A stretch of DNA of 64,000 nucleotides, taken from positions 5,146,001 through 5,210,000 of the forward strand of contig JAEUWY010000002.1 in assembly GCA_022059125.1 (NCBI GenBank). Direction: 5' to 3'. The position numbers and the translations under genes were made by a program. Positions 9,828-20,807 of this stretch are shown in pieces (the stretch's first letter is position 1; each line of letters starts with the position of its first letter). This stretch comes from Corynespora cassiicola (lineage: Eukaryota; Ascomycota; Dothideomycetes; Pleosporales; Corynesporascaceae). The notes beneath the pieces are model-generated. The model was not told where the DNA came from and made no database searches. It was given only the letters and a program-made list of their open reading frames with translations.

Positions 9828-11534
9828 TTAATCCTCATGGATGTTGCCTGCCTTTGCATTGGTAGTTTGAGTCACTGTCAGAAATTTAGTCTCTGCCCAT
9901 CTCCTCGCAGTGACTCCTTGTTCGTATAGCTCGTCAATCTCGATATATGTCCTGTTCTTGGTTTCTGGAATGAAAAACCAAACAAACACGAAAGAAAATA
10001 CCAGGACTGCGCCAAATATGAATGCGATTTTGCCTCCTAGATTTCCCTGATCAGGATTTATGGCGTAAGGGAGCGAGAAGGACCAGATGCACGAAGACAA
10101 ACCATTCATCATAGTTGCGAGGGATTGCGTAGGGGCTCGCAAGCGCGACGTCGGGTTTTCTGCGCTGATTGGCCAAGCCGCTGAGCCGATAGTGCCCTGG
10201 TAGACTGTTGTGTTGTGTCAGTCAAATTAGAACATAACGGAATCTTGTACTCACCAAATGACCAAATCCCCATAAAAACAACTTGTCCCCAGATCGCGCC
10301 ACTGGTCTCTATGCAAGCCAATATCCCAATGACAAAGAGTGCCACGCAAAGCACCCCTACGCCATATAATGCAGTGTTTCTGCGCCCAAACTTTTCAACG
10401 AAGAACCAACCGCACATGTTGCCGACGACCATCAAGCCCGACATGCCCACAGTTGTGTCAAATGATTTGGCAGCACTCATTCCGCCCAGCTGCATAAAGT
10501 AAGACATATAGCCAATGACCCATGCGTTTCCAGAAGCATTCTGTATGAAGAACATCGATGTCGCTACTAGTGTCCTTTTGATGTGCTTACGCGAGAAACA
10601 CTCAGCAATGGAGCCTTGAGATTCATTGTCGGCATTCTGACGAGCGAGCGAGGAATGAATCTCTGCCATGTGGCCATTAACGTCGTACGTAGGGGCGTGT
10701 AGCTTTGCGATATTGTGGCGGGCTTTTTCATGCTTTCCATGAGCTACTAGCCAGTAGGGTGATTCGGGAAAGAATGGTAGAATGGCGAGACCGACTGCTA
10801 CGTATCCCCACTGTGTTGCGAAGAGCACCCTATAGGACATGTCACCTGCGTAGAAGCTTGCTTCTCGCATGACTCCGTATCCCATAAGCTGACCTAAGAC
10901 GATTGCAAAATTCATGCCTGCTGTGATGGCTCCGCGAATGCTGAGTGGAGCCATTTCCGATGCGTATGTGGGCGCCACTGTACTGAAGCATCCCAAGGGG
11001 AGACCAGTGAGTATTTTCCCCCCGAAGAACTCGGCAGGAGTCTTTGAAAAATACTGGAGGAAGATTCCACCGGTATTGATCACATAGGCGATCAAAATGC
11101 ACGGCTGTCGGCCGAAACGGTTGACACCGAATCCAGTGAGTAAGCCACCGAAGACGATACCTACATCTCACGTCAGAAGATGTATGATTTGGGTTGATGA
11201 ACTTCTTACCCAACAAAGTAGCTGCTTGGAATCCAAGTTGCCAGTTTGCGTCCACGACATAATCTCCAGCATAAGGGTGGCCAAAGTCCTTGCGGAACTC
11301 TGTGATGGAGACTACGACACCACCCGCAAGAGAGTCAAACCCATACATGATGCATGTGAAAAACATGTATAGGCACCACGCTATAGCCTTCCAATGTTCC
11401 TTGATTGCTTCCTTGCGAGTCAAGGAGTTTTGGCGCGCCAGAAAAGCTTCCAAAGTAGGCGAAGAGTCAATCATGGCCACAGGTGCTTCTTCCGAAGTCT
11501 CGTAAGAGACTGTTGTAGGCTTGATATCCGCCAT
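9828..11534 (-). CDS. MFS sugar transporter (alpha-glucoside/maltose permease-like)
   Basis: Three exons on the minus strand (11534-11210, 11160-10255, 10204-9828) give 535 aa in a continuous frame. Major facilitator sugar-porter signatures are visible: YGFDSLAGG in the first membrane helix, NRFGRQP in the 2-3 loop, PESPYWL after helix 6, and PETKNRTYIEIDELYE after helix 12. About twelve hydrophobic segments can be seen, with cytosolic termini. PESPYWL is typical of fungal maltose/alpha-glucoside H+ symporters, but substrate cannot be read from sequence. The start ATG at 11534 is 546 bp from the divergent GH3 glucosidase start, which suggests co-regulation. The tail RRWAETKFLTVTQ and the joined motif FVYQGTIGSAAWPI across the last intron support the model. 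Confidence 0.87.
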
Positions 11535-11682
11535 GTTTGCAGATGAATATCGAGATGAAAATGAGAAGAGAAATGCCGCGGAGACCGCAGGCAAGGACGG
11601 GACCGCAAAGGGTCAATCTAAGAAGTGGTGGACTATGATGATGGACAAAGAAGCCTATCCAAAGTGCTGGGATCTGTGCAGA

Positions 11683-11690
11683 ATATATAC
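11683..11690 (-). promoter_or_regulatory. TATA-box candidate for the sugar transporter
   Basis: A TATATA run lies about 150 bp upstream of the transporter ATG at 11534, read on the minus strand. The spacing suits a fungal core promoter. There is no experimental evidence in the sequence. Confidence 0.4.
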
Positions 11691-11899
11691 TCGCCCCCAT
11701 GCGTTCCCCGGCTCTCGTGGAATTGGAGACTCCACAATTGGATCCATGGAGACCACCGTGCGGTGCACTGACGCTAACGGAGTATCAACGGAGAAATCAT
11801 GAATAATCAAAAGCGGTAGTCCATGAGGGGGTTAGACGTGGTTCTAACCAATGAGCGACTAGGCCAGGAAGACGAGACCCGCCGACCACGTGAACGCCT

Positions 11900-11929
11900 G
11901 GAGTATCGACGGATTCTCCGAGATACTCC
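11900..11929. promoter_or_regulatory. Nested palindrome with CGG-N5-CCG in the transporter/glucosidase promoter
   Basis: Outer arms GGAGTATC (11900-11907) and GATACTCC (11922-11929) are perfect inverted repeats. Centred between them is CGGATTCTCCG (11910-11920), an inverted CGG/CCG pair with 5-bp spacing, the classic layout of a Zn2Cys6 dimer site. A single extra half-site, CGGAGTATC, lies at 11778-11786. The site is in the 546-bp divergent promoter shared by the MFS transporter and the GH3 enzyme. The neighbouring Zn2Cys6 gene is the obvious candidate binder, by inference only. Confidence 0.5.
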
Positions 11930-12080
11930 GTTGCTCCACACTCCACCCATGTTGGCATTTCACCAATTGCACCGAAGTTTGCCCATGAGAGACCAGCATT
12001 GTATGAGCCTTAAAGCATGACCCCTCCGCGGGCCAGGTCAGTCTCATGGACCATTCCTTCCTTCCTCGAAATTTTCCCAA

Positions 12081-14837
12081 ATGGCGCAAGAAAGTGGCAT
12101 AGTGCATGATGATGAGAGTCTCCAGGCTCTTGTTGGCCAGATGACGCTCGAAGAAAAGATAAAGATGCTTTCGGCCAAAAACGTATGGGAAACTCCCGAA
12201 ATTGACCGATTGGGAATACCATCTCTCAAGGCATGTTCCCTATTGTTGTCATTCCAGCACGTGATTAACACATTTTCGCAGGTGACTGACGGACCTAACG
12301 GCGCGCGCGGAGGCTCGTTCTTCGATGGCACAACTGCAGCATGTTTTCCATCTTGCGTTTCGCTCGCAGCTACCTTCAACCGCTCTCTCTCCCGCCAAGT
12401 GGGCAAGGCATTGGGACAAGAGGCCATCACCAAGGGCGCATACGTGTTGTTGGGTCCTACAGTCTGCTGCCATAGGTCTCCTCTTGGTGGCCGAAACTTT
12501 GAAGCTTTTAGTGAAGACCCATACTTGAGCGGCGCACTAGCCAGCGAGTATGTGAAAGGTCTACAAGAGGAGCGTGTCGCAGCGACAGTCAAGCACTTCC
12601 TGGCCAATGAGCAAGACACGAGACGATTTTCTGTGAACGAGAAGATCTCAGAGAGAGCTCTAAGGTAAGGATGCATCATGATTTCTTATGTAGTTAGCCA
12701 TTTCTGACAGTAAACAGGGAGATATACCTGCGACCATTCGAGATGGTTGCCAAAGAAGCAGATCCTTGGTGCTTCATGTCAAGTTATCCAAAGATCAATG
12801 GGGCTCATGTTGATGCCCAATCCAAGTTTTTGGTCGACATTTTGAGGAAGGAATGGGGCTACAAGGGCTTGGTCATGTCGGACTGGGGGGCCACCAGCAC
12901 ACCAGAGAGCGTTAAATATGGGTAAGAAGAGCTTGTGTATCAATCCAGGGATCAAGTTGACACATTTAGTCTTGATCTCGAGACGCCTGGCCCGCCACGA
13001 TGGAGAACTACAGACGCTGTTACGAAATGTCTAACTGATGAGAATATCGAGGAATCAGACGTCGACGCACGTGTTCTTGCTACACTCAGACTGCTCAAGA
13101 AGGTTGGAAAATTTGACGATCGAAAAACGACCCCGCCGGAACAGGCGATCGATCGCCCTGAGCATCGCGCGTTGATCAGAAAAGCGGGAGGCGAAGGCAT
13201 AGTGCTTCTGAAAAACAATGGGAACTTGCTTCCTATCGATACCAGAAAGACGAAGAAAATCGCTTTACTGGGGCCCCTGGCCAAATATGCAGCAGCGCAT
13301 GGCGGAGGTAGTGCTAGTTTGAATTGTCACTACAAGGTCAGTCCTTATGATGCTTTCGTCGCGCGGTTGGGCGGAGATGTCGAGATAACACACTCAAAAG
13401 GTATGTGAAGCTTATAATTCAAGCGGCATCATCTAATCTGTGACAGGAGCCCACGTCTTTCGAGTGTATCCCGATCTAGAGGCTGGCTGTACTAATGCAC
13501 GTGGAAACTCCGGGTTCCTTGCAGAATATTTCATGAGCTCTTCAACCACAGAAAAGCCATTCTGGACAGAAGAGTTTCCACGTGGAAGTGTTACGACACT
13601 CATGAATACCAAGGTCATCGGATGTAAAACTTTGAAGTTTACTACCACATACCAGCCACCAGTGTCAGGGTCCCATTACCTCAGCTTTTCTGGCCTTGGT
13701 CCCTCGCAACTCTTCATCAACGATATGTTGGTCGCGGAGCAAAAAGAGCCCACCAAGGATGCAATGGGCTTTCTATTGGGAGTACAGGAAGAAGTGCGGA
13801 TTCAATATCCCTTTTCTTCGACCCATTCATATGCCATTTCCATGGTAACACACCCCTCGCCATTTTCCAATGCCGAGCTCTATCTCATGGAGAACCAATG
13901 CGCAATTCATATTGGCTTCATAGCCCAGGAAGAAATCGAACAGGACGTTCTCTCCGAAGCCGTCGATCTCGCAAGTTCAGCAGACCTAGCCATTGTGTTT
14001 GTCGGCAACACCACTCAGTGGGAAACCGAAGGCCAAGATCTGGAGACTATGACACTCCCAGCAGATGGCTCCCAAGACAATCTCATCTCACAAGTCGTTG
14101 CTGCAAATCCGAACACCATTGTTGTGAATACCACCGGTGTGCCGGTGGAACTTCCATGGGTCGACTCTGTTCCCGCACTGCTTCAGGCATGGTACGCGGG
14201 CCAAGAGTGTGGCAACGCGATTTTGGATGTACTTCTTGGAGAAGTATCACCGAGTGGAAAGCTTCCGATTTCGTGGCCAAAGAAATATGAGCATACTGGC
14301 TGTTACGGCCACTTCGGGCTCGATAGCTTTGAGTCACGCGAGGTTGAGTATGTTGAAGGAGTATATGTAGGTTATAGGTGGTTTGATCAGTGGTGGGGTC
14401 AAGACAAGGAGGTCCGGTTTCCATTTGGCTTCGGTCTTTCATACACCGAGTTTGACATTTCGGACGCTAGAATCTCGGGTGCAATCTCGGGTGATGAAAG
14501 TTCGCAGGTGAAGGTTTCGGCAAAGATAAGAAACGTTGGTGACAGGTTCGGCGCAGAAACGGTTCAGATCTATGTCCAACCCCCGGCTCTCGCAGATCTT
14601 GGTCGGCCACTCAAGGACCTCGTTGGCTTTGTGAAGGTTGAATTGAAACCTGGTGAAACTAGGGATGTTACTGTTTGTTTCCAGAAAGAGAATGTCTCTT
14701 TTTGGAACGAAAAGGCGAGTCAATGGAGGGTCTGTAGGGGTGTCTATAGCGTGCTGATTGCGACGAGCTCAGATCCAAAGGATGCTAAGCAGGCTCTGAG
14801 TTTTGAGGTTGAGGAAGATCTTGATTTCGATCCTTGA
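12081..14837 (+). CDS. GH3 beta-glucosidase with PA14 insert, cytosolic type
   Basis: Five exons (12081-12230, 12282-12664, 12718-12921, 12970-13400, 13447-14837) give 852 aa. Order: the GH3 N-terminal TIM barrel (LGIPSLKVTDGPNGARGG, GRNFEAFSEDP, KHFLANEQ); the nucleophile Asp in VMSDWGA (D233); the alpha/beta sandwich (GEGIVLLKNNGNLLPI); a PA14 domain (about 400-540, beginning with GFLAEYF); the rest of the sandwich with WETEGQD; and a C-terminal fibronectin-III-like domain (FGFGLSYTEF onward). This is the usual length and order for fungal GH3 enzymes that release glucose from beta-glucosides. There is no signal peptide, so the enzyme probably works on imported substrate. Intron 1 is a GC-AG intron of 51 nt with no stop. 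Leaving it in would add 17 residues within a conserved motif. Confidence 0.9.
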
Positions 14838-15251
14838 CGAATTATCTAAAGGGAATTTGCGCAGTATAAAGGTTGCGCTTAAGTGAAAAGGAACTGCCGC
14901 CCGTGCACAAATGAACAATTGACCTAAGTCATAACATGATCCGTGAAGACAAAGTTTGTTGGTCTATCTAAATAAATCTCTAATAGTCAGGTATTAACGT
15001 GTCTATGTCATCACCGTGGTAATATCACACTCATTGACATTGAATTGTGGCCTTAAACTCACCTCTTCACGTACTCGCATTCGAAATACGTACTACAGCA
15101 GTCGTTTTGTTATATCATATCATCCCCTTTCCACATTCCCTCCCTTTGCCAAATTATTCTTCCTAATCACATAATATAAGTCCTCGTTGGGAGAAAAAGA
15201 ACAAAAAAACCCTCTAAAACCATCCCACCTTGTCGTCTACTTCACATTGCT
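14838..15251. other. Intergenic, no gene seen
   Basis: This stretch contains the 3' flank of the glucosidase gene and pyrimidine-rich leader-like sequence (15120-15250) in front of the small downstream ORF. I see no other feature. Confidence 0.4.
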
Positions 15252-15698
15252 ATGCTAAAATCCATCCTCTCCCTCCTCTCCCTCCTCCGCCCCAATCATC
15301 CCCCCTCCCCTAATCCCTCCCCCACCCCTACCCATCATCGCCCACCCACCCTCCTCCACCGCTTCACCCAAACCCAAACTCTAACCCCCTCCCCCCAGCC
15401 TTCCAAAATCCTCAAATGCCCAACCTGCGCCCACACGATCCCCATCCCCGCCTCGAGCAACGTATCCACCAGCAGCAAGAAAAGCTGGACCAGCCTGCTC
15501 AGCAAGAAAGAGGCGACCGAGTCGAGCGAAGGTACGTCAATGCTCTGTCCGGTTTGCTTCTCGCTTTTCAAGGAGGGGGAGGTGGTGGAGAGGGAGAGTG
15601 GGGGGTTGACGAGCTTTCCGGCGTTGATGGAGGGATTTCCTGGGTCGGATCTGCGGGGGCGGAGGCGGGATAAGGGGAGGGGTGAGGTACGGAGGTGA
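15252..15698 (+). CDS. Small hypothetical protein with two CPxC motifs
   Basis: 148-codon frame with an ATG in a pyrimidine-rich leader. The N-terminus is a Pro/Ser/Thr-rich low-complexity stretch. Two cysteine pairs follow, KCPTCAHT and LCPVCFSLF, separated by about 45 residues that include a Ser/Lys-rich linker, as in a small zinc-ribbon fold. The tail is Arg-rich. I do not recognise a family. A GTACGT just before the second pair could be an intron donor, so the true product might differ. The coding status is moderate to weak. Confidence 0.4.
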   Translation: MLKSILSLLSLLRPNHPPSPNPSPTPTHHRPPTLLHRFTQTQTLTPSPQPSKILKCPTCAHTIPIPASSNVSTSSKKSWTSLLSKKEATESSEGTSMLCPVCFSLFKEGEVVERESGGLTSFPALMEGFPGSDLRGRRRDKGRGEVRR

Positions 15699-16964
15699 GT
15701 TGTTATGGTGGGTCATGGCTGTGCTGCTGGGCTGGGACGGGAATGTGAAAATTGCAGCTTGTATAATTGAGATACCTTACTTGCTAAACAGCTTGATTGT
15801 TTTCTGCTCTTTTCCGCGCCCTTGGCGGCTTTGCACAAAGTTTTCATTCTCCCTTATGGTTTGTGTCAGGGGAAAGAAGGTTTCGTAGACTGAGCGAAGC
15901 TTCGCCATCTATCATGACCTGAATTCGGGTATGAAAGAGTCCTTCATCTATCCTTACAACATTCTTTCATCGACAGAGGTCCTTCGACAAGGGACACTGG
16001 TTGATATATCACAAAAGAAAGTCTGAGAAGACTAGTCATTCCATAGACTAGAAAGATGTGTATATAAGTGTACATGCCTCTATCGACTGCCCCTTCCGCC
16101 CGCCCATTCACAAGCACATCACCCCACCCCAACCCGTCATCAAAGTATATACCCATCCACCCATCCACCCATCCAAGTACCCACTCTATACAACAAACCC
16201 CTCACTCTACCACCCCTAACCTCCTAGGGAACAACACCACACAACCCCAACTCGCAAACTCGAGAAGTAAAAAAACAAGAAACGATACACACAGGCAAAC
16301 ACAAATCTCTCAAACACGAAAATTGCAATATATGCACACCAAGCCTTCCGCGCGCCCGCCCTCAGGCAACCGCGCAAGAGCCATAGATATTCCTCCTCTT
16401 GTCATTCATCGCGGGGGGGAGCACCGGCGAGTCGAATCGTAAAGCGGCGATTTGCATCTTGGCTCGATCAGGGACCGCCATCAACCGTCAGCCGTCAGCC
16501 GTGAGCTGTCAACCGTCAACCATCTCCTCTCCTCGCCATCCCCCAAATCCCGCCCCCGGGCCCGCAACGCAACGCAACGCAACGCAACGCAACGCAACGC
16601 AACGCAACGCAAAACAGAAAAAAAAAACAAGGCCTCGCTCTTCTCCCCTCGGTCAAAAAGTGCCAACCAACCGCCCACCCGCCTCTTGACACTCCCACGC
16701 GCGCATGGCCAAAGAAACGAAAACAACGTACAAAACGCCCATTCCTTCTCCAAGAACACCGCCCTTGGCAGACCTCCGCGCGCATTTGAAGAAAGAAGAA
16801 GAAAAGAGAAAAAAAAAAAAGTTGGCGTGTTGGATGGGGAGCCATTTCGTCAGTCCTCAAGGTGATATCTCGCCCACCCTACACCCATCCCGCTCATCGA
16901 GCCTACAACACCCTCTCACTGAACCACCTCCTCCTTTCCAAACCTCTACAACACCCTCCCCTCC
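15699..16964. other. Intergenic region rich in simple repeats
   Basis: No credible gene. It contains C-rich runs, CCATCCAC copies (about 16149-16175), CCGTCAG/CCGTCAA copies (about 16480-16520), a (GCAAC) array and A-rich tracts (16617-16627, 16806-16820). The overlapping ORFs on both strands here are translations of these repeats. The stretch probably holds the 3' UTR of the kinase gene that ends at 16965. Confidence 0.5.
16564..16612. repeat. (GCAAC) pentanucleotide array
   Basis: Nearly ten perfect tandem copies of GCAAC without a single substitution, followed by an A-rich tract. A perfect array of this length is likely to vary in copy number between isolates. Confidence 0.95.
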
Positions 16965-18678
16965 CTAAAAATCCCTAAAATACTCATCCCACTTCTCCGC
17001 CATCTCCCTGGAATACCTCTCCCGATCCTCGCTCTCAGGCTCATACTCGTCAAAGTTGCGCGTATCGGCGGGACCCCTGAGGTGCGGCACGATGGGGCCG
17101 TTGACGCTGCGATTGTACAGGGCGTCCCAGTCGATGTTGCGGAACCAGGGGTGGGACTTTACGGCGGCGGCGCCACCCTTGATGTTGCCGAGGCGCTTGG
17201 ACGTGTCTACGGTGCAGAGGCCCGAGATGAGGTCGCGGGCCTCGGGGGACATTGCGGAGGGGAAGCGGACGCGGCCTTCTACGATTCTGCGGGGGTTGTG
17301 TTAGATAGGGCGACATGTGGCGTCACGGGACATGCGAGGCGAGAGGAGGGGGGGACGAGACGCACTGTTCGTAAATCTTCATGGGATTCTGGTCCCAAAA
17401 GGGTGGTTGGCCGACTAGGAATTCGTACACCAAGATGCCGAATGCCCACCAATCAACCGCGGTCCCATGTCCTTGTCACCACGTTAGCAAATCGGCCGAT
17501 CCGGCAACAACGGCCGGCGACGAAGAGATTTCGTACCTGTGTTCCTGATGACCTCTGGAGCCAGGTATTCGGGCGTGCCGCACAGCGTGTACGTTTCCCC
17601 TGCGGAACCCTAGGTTAGCGTTCTAGTTCGTTGGACTCGGTTGACATCAACATTACGACAAGTGCGGACAGGACAGGGAAAAAAAAAGAAGAGTAGGAGA
17701 AAAAAAAACCCACTGTTTTCCACTTTCTTTGCGAAGCCGAAATCGACCAGCTTCAGGTGGCCCTCGGCGTCTATGAGAATGTTCTCGGGCTTCAGATCCC
17801 GATACGCGACGCCCTGTTTCTCGTGCAAAAACTCCAATATCAGGACGATTTCGGCGGCGTAGAATTGTGACGTGGGCTCGTTGAAGCGCCGCGCCCGCCG
17901 TAGATAGCTGAAAACCTCGCCGCCGGGGCAGTAGTCGAGCTGGGCTTGGATATCAGCATGTGTGGTTCCCTTCCTCCCCGTGGCAAGCGGCGGGACGGCG
18001 GCGGAGCGCTACTCACGAGCATGTAGAGGGAATCGTGGTCCTGGAAGCTGGCCACCATGGTGGTGATGAAGGGGTGTCCGGCGACGGCGGCGAGCACATT
18101 GCGCTCGTTTCGGACGTGCTCGACTTGCTTCAGACGAATGACTGCGAAGAGGGGGAGGGACGTCAGCTGGCGCGCGCAAAACGGGACGTAAGGGTACGTG
18201 GAGTGGAAGTGAAGGCAGAAAAAACAAAAAACACAAAAGCGCATACCGTCGACCTTGCGCAGAATCTTCAATGCAAAGACCTTGTTCTCGTCGCCTTGTC
18301 TGGGGTTCGCGAGACGTACGAGCCATACGCGCGCAAAGGTTCCTGCATGCCGTGGTCAGCGGGAGGGAGATGGATCGGGGGCCAGCAGCACGCACCGGTG
18401 CCCAATGTCTTGACCAGCTCAAAGTCGTCCTGGCGCAACAGCCGCGAAGAGTGTCCCACCATCTTGCGGTCCGGGTCGGCGTCGATCTGGCTGGGGCTCA
18501 GCGGGCGCTTGCGGTCCTCCCACTGGGCGAGGGCGCGCTTCTCGTGGTCGCGCTGGTGGTCCATCTGCTGGGGCGACATGGAGTCCTGGGGCTGGTGGGG
18601 GGGCTGGGTGTTCTGCGAGGCGTCGTGGTTCGGGCGGTCATGGTGCGGGTGCAGCAGCTTGTGGACGGCGGCGGCCAT
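16965..18678 (-). CDS. pkaC2: cAMP-dependent protein kinase catalytic subunit, C2 (PkaB/PrkX-like) type
   Basis: Seven exons on the minus strand (18678-18396, 18342-18247, 18141-18017, 17939-17714, 17599-17537, 17471-17366, 17286-16965) give 406 aa. The AGC kinase core shows the glycine loop LGTGTFARV, catalytic lysine K120 (FALKIL), YRDLKPEN with D216, DFG with D234, the activation-loop motif [12 protein letters not shown], and a C-terminal tail ending in the hydrophobic FRDF that docks on the N-lobe in [19 protein letters not shown] and [14 protein letters not shown] resemble the second fungal isoform (PkaB/C2) more than PkaA/C1. The first ~85 residues are His/Pro/Gln-rich and disordered. 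PKA phosphorylates Ser/Thr targets after cAMP frees it from the regulatory subunit. The isoform call rests on remembered family motifs. Confidence 0.85.
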
Positions 18679-19827
18679 GGTGGTTGCGGAACGGCGCGCG
18701 GGGTGAAGGAGCGTTGGGCAGGGCTGCGTCGTAGAGTCGTTCTAGCACATTGCTCGTTTGGTCGTGGGCAAACCGGAGGGACAGCCTGCTAAAGGCCGTG
18801 TCTGGCGAAATTGTTGTAGCATTCAACCATGGGCCAGGGGTCGGTCAGACGTAGAGGTCTGGGAGGTCTGGAGCATGCGACTTGGATGGCGGGGGGTTAC
18901 ATGGAGCAAAAGGCGCCCAGCCATCGCGGATGACGCACCGGCGTGGGGAAGCTCTGCAACAAAGCAGCGCCGCCGCCCGCCCCCGTCTTGCCGGCCCTCC
19001 GTTCTGCCCCGATCGCGCGTGGATGCAGTGCACGGCGGTACGTATCTGGTCGCTGGTCGCTGGTCGCTGGTCGCTGGTCGCTGGTTGCTGGTCGCTCGTC
19101 GCTCGTCGCTCGTCGTCGGTCGCTGGCGGCTGCTGTGCTGGTCCACGACGAGTCGGCCGCGCAGAGCGTGTTTCGGGCCTGAAGCAAAGCAAAGCGAAGC
19201 AGCGCACGCAGCGCACGCAGCGCACAGCCGCCCGTCTGATGCTCCCCCTGTGCTCCCCTGCCCACTGGCCCGCCTGCGATCTCGACCGACGGCGGCGGCC
19301 AGGCGGCGGCCAGGCGGCGGCCTTGTCGCACAAAAGTCCCGAGCGGCGTCTTCAGCTCTCGTGCCTTGGCAGGGCTGCCGATGCCATGTGTGCAGCCCCG
19401 GACCGGGGCATGCATACCTCACTGTCGCAGCGAACCAAGGTTTGCCCGCTGCACCTCTGCTCGTCCCGACTTTCTGCCCATAGGGTGCGCTGTGCTGCCA
19501 ATTTTGGATTTCATGTTTTCAAATGCGCGGCCCGGCAGTGGTGCCCGACCGCCCCAGTGAGCACGTACAGTACAGTTAGATAGCCGCCCCCATTACACCA
19601 ACCTCCCCCTTCCGTCCCGTCCTTCTCCTCCGACGTCCAATCCATTCCCCGTCCACCTCGGTCCTCCCCATGCAGTGCAGTGCTGTGCGCAAACGAATCA
19701 GTCCCAAAAGCCCTGAACGCCATGATGCTGGTTGCGTGCTTGTCCGTTTTCGAATCTCGGTCTCTCTCTCACTCTCTCTGTCTACACCAGGTACTCGTAC
19801 AGTGCATTTCTGCAGTCGGCGCGTCGC
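18679..19827. other. GC-rich intergenic region with satellite-like repeats
   Basis: Separates the kinase start from the 3' end of the V-ATPase proteolipid gene. The many overlapping ORFs on both strands reflect high GC and short repeats rather than genes. None shows a domain or splice structure. Confidence 0.5.
19047..19130. repeat. (TGGTCGC)n / (TCGTCGC)n tandem array
   Basis: Imperfect heptanucleotide copies of TGGTCGC grade into TCGTCGC over about 80 bp. Two more short repeats follow nearby: CGCACGCAG copies at about 19202-19226, and GGCGGCCAGGC copies at about 19290-19320. Confidence 0.85.
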
Positions 19828-20807
19828 TCAGCCGCTGGCTCGCGTGTTGAGAATGAGGGCAACGATAAGCCTGTCCACGTCAGTAGCTTGTTTGGTGCAT
19901 GCGCTGGTTTCCTTTGCAGGCACACGCAGCCACCTGCGCGCCATCATTGGCCCGACAACGCACATGTTCCCAGCCACCCCCGAGACATGCCATCCCGGTG
20001 CGGGTCGTGGCATGGCCCTTTTGCGTGGCGACATGCACGTGTCGGCCTCGATGCCCGCGCGTTGCAGCGAGTGACACGGTGCCTGGGGCAGTACGGTACG
20101 TACCCGTAGAGTCCGAGGACTTCACCAAAGATGAGAATCAGCACCATGCCGACGAAGATCCTCGACTGGCGCATGTAGGAGCGGACACCCTGCGCGTGTC
20201 AGTCAGCGTGACGTTCGTGCCTCAAAGTGCATGCTGTGCCCAAACATACCACGTCCCCAACGATTCCAATGGCGTAGCCCGCAGCGAGACCCGCCAGGCC
20301 GACCGACATGCCGGCGGCCATGTGCATGAAGCCGGCAAACAGCGAGTACTGCTTGTCGGGCGGGGGGCGGAGGTCGCTCGCGATGAGCACGGATATGACG
20401 AGGGCGTAGACGGCCAGGATACCGGACATGACGACGGGGATGAGCGACTTCATGATCAGGTCCGGCCTGTAGGTTCCCACGCCTGCAATTCCAATGCCCG
20501 ACTTTGCGGTGCCGTAGGCGGCTCCCATGCCTGGCAGTGTTAGCTTCTGGCGAGCTCGCGCCGCGGGAGGGGGAGGCTGGCTGGCGACAGCTGCGTACAT
20601 CCGAATATCATCTGGCAGGCCCTCAGTTCTCAGTTCCTAAGCTGCAGCGGGGGGTCAAGACTTACGGCAAAGGCAATACCGCTCTGTCGGGGGTCAGCTG
20701 CGTCGTCGTCATCGCGGCGAGAGGGAGGCCTCGCAGGCTGGGGGAGGGAAGAGGCGACCTACCATGCCAAAGAAGGGCGCAAATGCGGGGGCGAGCTCGT
20801 TGTCCAT
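19828..20807 (-). CDS. vma-3: V-type ATPase proteolipid subunit c
   Basis: Six exons on the minus strand (20807-20763, 20683-20666, 20611-20599, 20530-20250, 20189-20104, 19870-19828) give 161 aa, exactly the family size. The protein has four membrane helices: [13 protein letters not shown] start, [31 protein letters not shown], and [20 protein letters not shown]. The last contains the proton-carrying Glu. The subunit forms the rotating membrane ring that pumps protons into the vacuole. Exons 2 and 3 are only 18 and 13 nt, yet they encode the conserved AGIAFA-MIFG segment, so they must be used. The last intron is unusually long (233 bp). The promoter is shared with the divergent rom2 gene, 677 bp away. 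Confidence 0.93.

Noticed and set aside
10197..10204. Earlier acceptor (TACCAG) for the last transporter exon
   Set aside because: It puts the last exon out of frame; the acceptor ending at 10205 keeps the frame and gives the conserved FVYQGTIG motif.
12231..12281. A 17-residue coding insertion in the GH3 enzyme
   Set aside because: Its removal rebuilds a conserved GH3 motif, and GC-AG ends with a branch-like GTGATTAAC support an intron.
18758..19583. Several overlapping 150-240-codon ORFs on both strands
   Set aside because: They come from GC-rich tandem repeats; peptides are repeat translations with no domain, and both strands are equally open.
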